Shown piece after piece: positions 1 to 6,701 of a DNA stretch of 12,819 nt. Under the pieces are notes generated by a model. The model was not told the origin of the DNA. It saw only the letters and a list, made by a program, of their open reading frames with translations, and did not search any database. The translations under genes and the position numbers were made by a program. The stretch is from Agrocybe praecox (Eukaryota; Basidiomycota; Agaricomycetes; Agaricales; Agrocybaceae). The stretch spans positions 1 through 12,819 of the forward strand of contig CAXHKQ010000291.1 in assembly GCA_964017145.1 (NCBI GenBank). Direction: 5' to 3'. Numbering within the stretch: position 1 is the first letter of the stretch; the number at the start of each line of letters is the position of its first letter.

Positions 1-17
1 CTCTTGCCAACCAGACG

Positions 18-821
18 ATGTCCACCGTGGACGCTGCAGCGACGACCACCACCTCCTCCACCACCACCACTCAGATGGTCTCGGTCGTCCTAGCCGGCGA
101 GCAGCAGTTCGTCAAGATCGAATCACACACGCCCGAGCCCCAGCACATGTCACCAGTGCACCAGGCAGGCACTGTTTCGTTGCCCTCGCACAGCCCCAAC
201 GAGTCCGCCCAATCCCAATCGGTCGTCGACACCACCGTCGATTCTGGCGAGTCACCAGCAGCATCGCCGGCTTCGTCCACCGCCGCAGCCGGCGCCGTCG
301 CCAAGCCAACGATGACCTTCCTGTGCAAGATCTGCGGCCAGGCGTACCGCCAGCAGCGCAACCTCACCGCCCACATGGTCACCCATACGGACAACCAGCG
401 CTTCCAGTGCGAGAAGTGCCCGAAAGTGTTTAGCCAGCGCAGCAGCATGCGCATCCACATGAACGTGCACAATGCGGACAAGCCGTTCAAGTGCGACCAG
501 TGCCCGAAGTCGTACACGCAGGCGAGCAACCTGAAGTCGCACCAGCGCTCGCACAGCGCCGACGGCATGCCGTTCAAGTGCGACCAGTGCTCGAAGGCGT
601 TCAGCCAGCTGAGCAGCCTCAAGTCGCACAAGCAGGGCCACGACGGCCAGAAGCCGCACCAGTGCACGATGTGCTTCAAGACGTACACGCAGTCGTCCAG
701 CCTGAAGGTGCACATGAACATCCACAACAATGTGAAGCCGTACAAGTGCGAGGTGTGCGACAAGGCGTTCAGTGATCCGTCCAATTTCCGCAAGCACAAG
801 GCGACCACGCACGGCATTTAG
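18..821 (+). CDS. C2H2 zinc-finger protein, six fingers (possibly 5'-partial)
   Basis: Probable nuclear DNA-binding regulator. The 267-aa reading frame starts with a Ser/Thr/Pro/Ala-rich, poorly structured region of about 100 residues, then has six C2H2 fingers at about residues 101-123, 129-151, 157-179, 186-208, 214-236 and 242-265. All Cys and His ligands are present; the last finger has four rather than three residues between its histidines. Linkers are not the canonical TGEKP type (for example HNADKPF, HDGQKPH, HNNVKPY). The protein ends two residues after the last finger. The frame is open upstream of the ATG to the window edge (L-A-N-Q-T), so the true start or an upstream exon may lie outside. 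Codons are GC3-rich, unlike the AT-rich DNA that follows. The family is certain; orthology is not recognised and target genes cannot be inferred. Confidence 0.9.
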   Translation: MSTVDAAATTTTSSTTTTQMVSVVLAGEQQFVKIESHTPEPQHMSPVHQAGTVSLPSHSPNESAQSQSVVDTTVDSGESPAASPASSTAAAGAVAKPTMTFLCKICGQAYRQQRNLTAHMVTHTDNQRFQCEKCPKVFSQRSSMRIHMNVHNADKPFKCDQCPKSYTQASNLKSHQRSHSADGMPFKCDQCSKAFSQLSSLKSHKQGHDGQKPHQCTMCFKTYTQSSSLKVHMNIHNNVKPYKCEVCDKAFSDPSNFRKHKATTHGI

Positions 822-969
822 AGTACGTAGTTGGCGTAGGTGGTAGGTGTGATGGTGGAACTAAAATGTGGATAACTAAAATGTTTTTAGTTTTTGAAAA
901 TATGTTGGGAAATACCACCTCAACGGTTGTTTTACGAAAAGTGCCCGATTGCTGGAGCATCTACTCTAA

Positions 970-988
970 ACACACACACACACACACA
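970..988. repeat. (CA)n microsatellite
   Basis: An uninterrupted CA dinucleotide run of about 19 nt, about 150 nt after the zinc-finger stop codon. Likely length-polymorphic; no function is implied. Confidence 0.9.
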
Positions 989-1825
989 TACAGGACATGA
1001 TGGATGGTTGTGTGTTGTGTTTTGATACGCACAAGCCACCGATATATAGAATGCATCACCGCGGATTCTGCAATAGGGGTCGAAATCTGAACGGGTGTTC
1101 CTCTGATCGATCTCGACTCACACGCATACACACACGCACGCATCAGGCATTCCCGACACAAATATTGCGTGTGTGTATACGTGAACTTAATGAGCACAAA
1201 ATAGCAGAATAGTAACGTGCTTTATGCTTGCCGAATACAAAATGTACAGAGAATGTTTATTACCATTAGATTACTATGCAGGCAAACGCACAGATAGCTT
1301 TACTATTGTACAGTATATTGAATTGAACATATCAACAAATAAGCAATAACAGCCAATAATATTATAATTGAAACCTAGACATCACGATATTTATAAGATG
1401 AAAGCACGAGGAGTATAGTATATAATGTGTTATATTAGGATTTTTACGAATAGCTGTTATTGATATTCAGAACATATTAGCAAATAGGAGTGGAAGTCAT
1501 GTTGCCTTTTCACACAATTGACAAGCAGACAAAATGTGTGCGTTATGAATTAGGAGTAAATCGAAGTTGAATTTTTGTACTTAGGACATCAAAGCTACTA
1601 CATTTACATTCCCTACAAATTGACTTGACCATTCTACCTATTACTTAAATTGTTGAACATGTTTTAATTACCAGTTTGTTCACATTATTTTCATATAAGT
1701 TGAGATGTCTTGCATCCCTGATTTGAACGCCGACATTCCGACTAGCTGCATGGGATGAGAGAAATAAACAATTTCTTGATAATTAACAGGAGTCATATAA
1801 GCAGGCCGCACATGAAAGTATAAAG

Positions 1826-1988
1826 CAACACAACATACCTTGAAGTTTTGAATAATGACGTTAAGTAATGTTGTCTGTACTTGCTTCAAGTTAGACATAT
1901 TGATCAGAGACACAACACAGCTTCGAATTTTGAATTATTAAGCGAAGTAATGTGGTCTGTACCTGCATTAAGTCCGGCTTATTGATCA
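1826..1988. repeat. Diverged tandem duplication, about 82 bp x 2
   Basis: Two adjacent copies, about 1826-1907 and 1907-1988. Shared blocks, in order: acaaca near each copy's start, TTTTGAAT, AAGTAATGT, GTCTGTAC, TGC, TTAAGT or TCAAGT, and TATTGATCA at the end of each. Roughly three quarters of positions match by eye over the last 67 nt, with no gap needed there. Not recognised as a known element. Confidence 0.65.
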
Positions 1989-2311
1989 TATATCACATTC
2001 GATCATATTTTTGTTTATTGTTAGTGTCGTTTGTTTGTGCTATTTAAGTTTTACCCAATATAATATGTTTACATTGTATTTGATTGTATTTAATGGTATT
2101 ATATTTATTGTCAACAAATATTTTATTTATAAGAGAATGCACACCATTAATGTATTTACCAGTGGTAAAAGTATCGAGCCGATTACACCTTGAGAAGCAT
2201 GTTTTACTATGTATTTGTAACATCTTACAACACCAATAGATATCGACCACAACAGGATATTTACTATATAGAATTACATATTGCTATATAATGTTGACAA
2301 GCAATTAGTCG

Positions 2312-2317
2312 AATAAA
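2312..2317 (+). terminator. Candidate poly(A) signal (AATAAA), zinc-finger gene
   Basis: AATAAA followed about 35 nt later by a GT/T-rich stretch (tgtctcgtgtcttttt), the usual arrangement of a cleavage site. It would give a 3'UTR of about 1.5 kb. The hexamer at 1763-1768 is an alternative. Confidence 0.4.
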
Positions 2318-2722
2318 AATATGTTTTCCACTACAAATACATGTCTCGTGTCTTTTTACGGTAATTGTGCAATCTTGCTGGAAATCTGGTAATGGGTTCT
2401 GGGAATCATGATTGCAATCCGAGACATCTGCCACCGAAAATTACATAATTGTAAATTGCGTGTTTGTGTTTGCTTCCTATGATTGAAATGAAAAATCATA
2501 AATTAGGCTCATGGAGAGCAATATTGATGCGGCGCTGAATGATATGAATCCGACTGACGCCTTAATTTAAAGTTTGATACGATTTCGAATAAATTATGTT
2601 CGAAACTATGACGTACGAACCAGTAAATGAACAGTAAAAAACCAAAGATTCAATTTTGTACATTATATGCATATATTGTATGAATACCATGTATAAATTA
2701 TAATACATTACAGAATGTTCCA

Positions 2723-2728
2723 TTTATT
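2723..2728 (-). terminator. Candidate poly(A) signal of oskar
   Basis: TTTATT on +, which reads AATAAA on -. It is the first canonical hexamer found downstream of the oskar stop on -, giving a 3'UTR of about 0.8 kb. The 3'UTR of Drosophila oskar is about 1 kb, so the length is plausible. Variant hexamers in between could also be used. Confidence 0.45.
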
Positions 2729-2868
2729 CGACCATTTAAAAAAACCCGTCCGTATTACACGAAAATGATAACATTATAACACACGCATCGATATGAATAC
2801 ATTAATACAATATAAATTCTTATAATCTAGATCCTGCATTGCAGATAACCAATAAATAAACATAGATA

Positions 2869-2948
2869 TTCGAAAAGAGTATCCGAGTGGTTCAATTGTC
2901 CATATAACCGGTTATATGACAACAAGTCAATCGGGTAGTCTTTTCGAA
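2869..2948 (-). promoter_or_regulatory. 80-nt imperfect inverted repeat / long hairpin in oskar 3'UTR
   Basis: Outer arms are a perfect 10-bp match: TTCGAAAAGA at 2869-2878 and TCTTTTCGAA at 2939-2948. A 4-bp CCGA/TCGG pairing follows. The apex is an 18-nt perfect palindrome at 2901-2918 (CATATAACCGGTTATATG), extended by TTGTC at 2896-2900 and GACAA at 2918-2922 with one bulged base. As RNA on - this folds into a long stem with a CCGG loop. As DNA, the centre AACCGGTT (2906-2913) matches the Grainyhead-type motif, so a transcription-factor site is an alternative reading. Confidence 0.6.
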
Positions 2949-2997
2949 CTACACCAATCACTACGAGACGACGACAAATCAATTTACACCCCAACCC

Positions 2998-3025
2998 TGC
3001 GAAGCAATCCACACAGCACTTCGCA
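2998..3025 (-). promoter_or_regulatory. Small hairpin in oskar 3'UTR
   Basis: Perfect 7-bp arms, TGCGAAG at 2998-3004 and CTTCGCA at 3019-3025, with a 14-nt loop. It lies about 50 nt from the long inverted repeat. A 7-bp arm could arise by chance; recorded because of the clustering. Confidence 0.35.
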
Positions 3026-3338
3026 AATGCCGTGCAAATCGCGAGTTGAAAGTGAACAGTAAATTAATTGTGTGTCATGCGAGTGATTTAGTGTCTGCCA
3101 TCAGCACTACCAATTCAGCATACGCATACGCCGAACCGTCATCGAACGACGCAAATGAGTTTTATGTCTGCCAATTCGAGTACACGTCCACCACAAACAG
3201 ACTGGGCCACGTGTACGCAATGTGCGACATGCGAGCATAATTCGTGCACGACCCATTAGTTCGACGATGTCCGATGTCTCGACAACACAGACAACAACCC
3301 AAATGTCGGACAAATATAACGTTTCCGGATATGATCCC

Positions 3339-3369
3339 ACACGAACCTGTGTCGACAACAGATTCGTGT
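3339..3369 (-). promoter_or_regulatory. Hairpin with palindromic GUCGAC loop in oskar 3'UTR (candidate kissing loop)
   Basis: Left arm ACACGAACCTGT at 3339-3350, loop GTCGACA at 3351-3357, right arm ACAGATTCGTGT at 3358-3369. The 12-bp stem has one non-Watson-Crick position, which becomes a U-G wobble in the - strand RNA. The 7-nt loop contains GUCGAC, a self-complementary hexamer able to pair with the same loop of a second molecule. It begins 154 nt after the oskar stop codon. Drosophila oskar mRNA dimerises through a stem-loop with a palindromic loop in its 3'UTR; equivalence here is inferred from architecture only. Confidence 0.6.
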
Positions 3370-3390
3370 CCGAACAAAACGGAGATGTTC

Positions 3391-3398
3391 ACACACAA
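3391..3398 (-). promoter_or_regulatory. Bruno-response-like element
   Basis: UUGUGUGU in the mRNA sense matches the UU(G/A)U(A/G)U(G/A)U element through which Bruno represses Drosophila oskar. It is the only match I found in the probable 3'UTR and is a low-information motif, so chance is quite possible. Confidence 0.25.
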
Positions 3399-3522
3399 TA
3401 ATAATAATAAATATTATAAAACAGGATTACAGGCCTCAACACAAATATTCACAATACAATACATCTGACAATCGCATACCAAACCACATCACACACCCAC
3501 CCACGCACCGCCAATCGCCCGC

Positions 3523-5139
3523 TCACCGATCGATCACATCGAAGTTCTCGTACACATTCTTCTTCAGGAACGCCAGCACCCGCTGCCGGCCCAGCCGATT
3601 CCACAGCGTGTGCGGCTGACACGATCCGCTCACGTACTTGGCCATCGGCTGGTAGCAGTCGTGCAACGTTCGCCCGTCCGTACTGCGGAAGCACACGGTA
3701 ATATCCAGCACCAGCGCCGGGAATTGCTTCAGCAGGAACGTATTGAAGAAGTTCCACTTGCGACGCGTCTCCTCCAGATGGCAGTGATTGGCCAGCGGCG
3801 CCAGCGTCGTGATCACCGGCACAATCTGCCTGCGCTGGAACGCCTCCATCAGGTGCATAAAGTCGCGCTTCATATCGGCAAACTCATGGCCGTGCAGCAG
3901 ATCAACCGAGCCGATGTTCACGATCACGTTCTCGTCGATGGGCACCAGCAGCTGGCTGACGCGCTTCGCCGCATCGCTGATGGTCAGCCCCGAGATGCAG
4001 AGGCCGCTGCGGCGGGCGCGGCAGCCGTCGTGCGCCAGCGAGGCGTCCAGATCGGTGGTGGCCAGTGCGAGCAGGAAATCGTCGCCGATCAGCTGGTACT
4101 CGTACAGGAAGGCGGGCCGATGGTCGAGGAACGGTGACTGGCTGGCCGACTGGTTGGGACGACCGCCACCGTTGCCCCCGCAGCCCTGTCCCTGTCCCTG
4201 CGACTGTCCGCCGGTCGACGAGCGATGACCGCCGCCCCCGATGTGGCCACCCAGGGCGGCTGCCGACGAGGAGCTGCCGCTCGACGTAGCGCTGTTCAGC
4301 GAGGTGTTGGAGCGACTGCGCGCCGTCATCAGCGATGGCTCGCTGTAGAATTGCCGATTCATGCGGAACTGCATGTTGTCCTTGAAGAAGCACGAATTGG
4401 CGGAATTGTGGAACGACTTGCGCTGGATGGGCGGCTGGTTGGGCTGGCTGGCGGCTGTTGGCTGGTGTTGCTGGTGTTGCTGGTGCTGCTGGCCCGCAGC
4501 CGTCGTCATCGGCAGATACATGCTGGCTGGGTAAGAGTGCTGGTGGGTCTGCTGTGGCGACGGCTGCTGCTGCTGCGGCTGGTGCCGCTGCTGCTGCTGC
4601 TGATAGTGCTGCTGCTGCTGGCGATGCGTGGGCGGATAGGACATGCGCGAGGCCTGATGGCCGGAGGCGTACGGATGGTGTCTCTGGTTGTGGTGGTTGT
4701 TGTTGTTGGTCTGGTTGGTGACGTAGCGGCCGCCGTTCCGCGGCGGCTTCTGCTGTTCGATCATCTGCGTGATGTGCCGCGTGTTGGGCGAATGGTAGAA
4801 CCACAGGTACATGTCACGCTCGATGGCATACACGACGCCATTGATCGATGCCATGTAGCGCTTGATGTTCTCGAACTGGTCGTTCAGCACGTCGGGCACC
4901 TCGCCGAGCAGCTCTTTGAAGTCGTCTGCATATGTGTGGGTGTGCAGAGCGAGAAATAGAGATTGGATGGAAAACATATTAGAAAAATGCACACACACAC
5001 ACACGCTCACACGGATAAGACTTTTGGCTACACTCTACATACTGCGAATCTCGTCCACGGTGGCGCCCTCCTTGGCCCGAGCTGTGAGGATGCCGCGCAG
5101 CACCGCCTCGTATTCGGCGTCCTTAGTTTTGTAGCTCAT
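3523..5139 (-). CDS. oskar: Oskar, germ-plasm organiser (LOTUS + OSK domains)
   Basis: Nucleates germ plasm at the posterior of the oocyte, recruiting Vasa and germline RNAs. Two exons: 5139-5043 and 4925-3523, with a 117-nt intron (donor GTATGT, acceptor TATGCAG, phase 1), giving 1500 nt and 499 aa. Residues 1 to about 90 form the LOTUS domain (MSYKTKDAEYEAVLRGIL ... NGVVYAIERDMYLWFYHS), which binds Vasa in the fly. Residues 100-300 are low complexity, rich in Gln, His, Ser and Gly. Residues 302-499 form the OSK domain, an SGNH-hydrolase fold: the catalytic GDS motif reads GLT and block III reads GSVD, so it should be inactive and bind RNA as in Drosophila. The start is the first Met of the LOTUS domain; upstream the frame is open to TGA at 5272-5274 but has no Met, so no Drosophila-type long isoform is seen locally. 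Convergent with the zinc-finger gene and divergent from the P450. Confidence 0.93.
4559..4621 (-). repeat. CAG-rich tract coding polyglutamine in oskar
   Basis: CTG runs on +, read as CAG on -, encode interrupted Gln runs with His and Pro (HYQQQQQRHQPQQQQPSPQQ). A second Gln/His stretch is at about 4456-4497 (QQHQQHQQHQ). Both lie in the linker between LOTUS and OSK. Expect length variation between strains. Confidence 0.85.
4990..5004. repeat. (CA)n microsatellite in the oskar intron
   Basis: A CA run of about 15 nt inside the 117-nt oskar intron; on - it forms a TG-rich stretch. Confidence 0.8.
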
Positions 5140-5210
5140 CTTGCTGCTGAATGTAGTCGTCGTTTTATTTTTGGTCGGCCGCAACGGGGATAAAACAAAC
5201 ACACACAGAC

Positions 5211-5235
5211 GATAAAAATGGGCTTGGTTTTTATC
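5211..5235 (-). promoter_or_regulatory. GATA-ended inverted repeat in oskar 5'UTR/promoter
   Basis: Perfect 8-bp arms, GATAAAAA at 5211-5218 and TTTTTATC at 5228-5235, around a 9-nt loop. It lies 72-96 nt upstream of the oskar ATG. It could be a 5'UTR hairpin or paired GATA-factor sites; the transcription start is not visible. Confidence 0.4.
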
Positions 5236-6652
5236 ACCCCACGTGTAAGTGCACGTCCGACTCAGGCGATTTCAGATACAACAACCAACGAAAAAATGCG
5301 CCGATTGATAGGCGCGCGAGATAAAGCAGACGACGATAATGTGATAGCATTTCGAATGTAACTGTATAACATAGAATCATCGATCATTCAGACAAACGAG
5401 TTGTAGCAGATGTGACGGGGATACAAGGCGAGTTTAAAGTCTGCGAATGTAGAAGAATGAACCGTTTAGAAATGGTCTGAATTTAAGAAACAAGAGCGGT
5501 GTCATGTGAAATTATATTTATGGTAAAATTTAACTGTACATGAAATTCAATCATTCACAAAATTTAATATGTTTCGTTCAAGAGCGGCAAGTTCTAACTA
5601 GAATGCTGACTTTATTATGAATTATGACTTGAGACAATGGTCGTAATGCATATAATATTTGCGCACCAATTTTATACAAGCGATGTCATTTGATCCTGTT
5701 AATTCGTCAGTATGTTTATTGTGTGGATATTGTTCCAAGATATCCAAACTTTGAAAACATGTTTTGTATTCCACTTTCGACTTTACTTTCTTGGCCTCCG
5801 AAGAAGTAATTCATTATATTAATTATTCAAATAAAACGATTTATTTAGTTGAAGTTCTTTATGATTTCATGGCGATGGCGTGCCCCCCTGGCATGGTGGT
5901 GACGACTGCTCCTCATGACATGGCGGTGTCGGTAGTTGCTCCTCAAGGCATAGCGGTGGCGTCGGGAGCTCGCTTGGTAGCGTCACCGGTGCGGAACATG
6001 GGGCGTTCGGAACAGGACCAGAATGGAATTGCGGTTCTTCACGGTCCGAAAAGAACCGCTAGTTCATATAATCTATATTTGTTTTTTTCTGTGGGCGCAG
6101 CATACACCTAATTTCTTCGAATGAATCGAGTAATGCCAGATAAGTGAACGTGTGAACCCGATATAATTATAATCGGTTTACCTACAAAGCTTAAAACTCC
6201 CAAAAATACCATACAAATCGAACGCATGTTGGCTGAATGGTGTTCTGATGTGCTCTGCGAATTCCGAAGCCAAACTCGTAATAAATGTTGTCTACCCCGC
6301 AATTTATGTCTTTTCAAATGCACCTGTATTTGCACGCATGTAGGAACCGTATCAAAACAATTGTTCAATTTGTGCAGAATGTGCCGTTTGCCTTGTGATA
6401 ATATGCCGTTTCCAGGATGAAAGATTTCGTGTCATCTTTATATAACGGGACTGTATAAAATACTTATTAACACTTGTTCGGCCCCGAAGTTTCGGGTCTC
6501 GATTCTAATTCATAGCGGCACCTATTTTGGTACATCATCATCATTATTATTATCATTGTCGAAGTCGTTATCATTACTATGTGCGTTCAATGGAACGCAG
6601 AAATGATGTCAGACGCACTGATTCAAGTTCAATACGAATGCGAAAGCCAATT
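5236..6652. other. Spacer between divergent oskar and P450 genes
   Basis: About 1.4 kb upstream of both genes, so it should hold both promoters. Mostly AT-rich, with no convincing gene. It contains the GC-rich island at 5871-6062, a short inverted repeat CCCGAA/TTCGGG at 6483-6496, and a (CAT)n/(TTA)n run at about 6533-6556. The + frame at 6226-6420 has no recognisable domain and is not called. Confidence 0.6.
5871..6062. repeat. GC-rich island with degenerate 30-bp repeats
   Basis: A sharp GC-rich block in AT-rich flanks. Three successive units of 27-30 bp start near 5890, 5917 and 5947; shared elements are (G/A)CAT(G/A)G(T/C)GGTG and GCTCCTCA. On + they read as a weak M-A-V-x-x-x-A-P pattern inside a 115-codon frame (5764-6111). 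On - they read as a Pro/Glu/Gln pattern (EEQLPTPPCHEEQSSPPC) between two stops. The right edge has a 9-bp inverted repeat, GCGGTTCTT 6031-6039 and AAGAACCGC 6051-6059. It may be an exon remnant, a mobile-element fragment or minisatellite DNA; I cannot decide. Confidence 0.4.
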
Positions 6653-6676
6653 CGATAACAGATAACAGGTTATCTG
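6653..6676 (+). promoter_or_regulatory. Triple GATA-type site, partly palindromic, upstream of the P450
   Basis: GATAAC at 6654-6659 and 6661-6666, and its complement GTTATC at 6669-6674. CAGATAAC (6659-6666) and GTTATCTG (6669-6676) form an 8-bp perfect inverted repeat with a 2-nt spacer. The cluster ends 25 nt before the P450 ATG, so it sits in the core promoter or 5'UTR. GATA factors regulate many insect gut and fat-body genes; binding is inferred. Confidence 0.5.
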
Positions 6677-6701
6677 TAATATTTGGTGCTCGCACGCGAA
6701 A

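Larger units (their letters stand above)
822..2722. other. Probable 3'UTR of the zinc-finger gene, then AT-rich intergenic DNA
   Basis: About 1.9 kb without a convincing gene. Open frames here are short, AT-biased and lack recognisable domains. The stretch lies between two convergent genes, so it should hold the 3'UTR of the zinc-finger gene and perhaps readthrough from oskar. AATAAA hexamers on + occur at 1763-1768, 2312-2317 and 2588-2593. It also contains a CA microsatellite and a diverged tandem duplication, listed separately. Confidence 0.6.
2729..3522 (-). other. oskar: Probable oskar 3'UTR
   Basis: Runs from the oskar stop codon to the first canonical poly(A) hexamer on -. No coding potential stands out on either strand. 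In the mRNA sense it holds three hairpins (listed separately), one match to the Bruno-type element UU(G/A)U(A/G)U(G/A)U, and an ATT/AAT run at 3397-3410. In Drosophila the oskar 3'UTR controls transport to the oocyte, translational repression and mRNA dimerisation, so structure here is meaningful. The UTR boundaries are inferred, not observed. Confidence 0.5.

Noticed and set aside
71..817. Long minus-strand frames opposite the zinc-finger gene
   Set aside because: Trp/Cys/Leu-rich antisense of repeated zinc-finger codons; no independent signal.
2011..2193. 60-codon hydrophobic + frame that could suggest a small membrane protein
   Set aside because: Hydrophobicity follows from T-rich sequence; no Kozak context or conservation evidence.
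3268..3312. 7-bp inverted repeat TGTCCGA/TCGGACA in the oskar 3'UTR
   Set aside because: Loop of over 30 nt and a short stem; weaker than the other hairpins and not counted as an element.
3902..4804. 300-codon open frame on - overlapping oskar, and long + frames at 3610-4137 and 4225-4959
   Set aside because: They are out-of-frame shadows of the GC-rich oskar exon; their Ala/Arg/His/Leu-rich translations show no domain, while the oskar frame has two.
5764..6111. 115-codon + frame as a gene
   Set aside because: The first 35 codons are ordinary AT-rich spacer and only the repeat island looks unusual; the opposite strand reads equally well, so coding is not supported.
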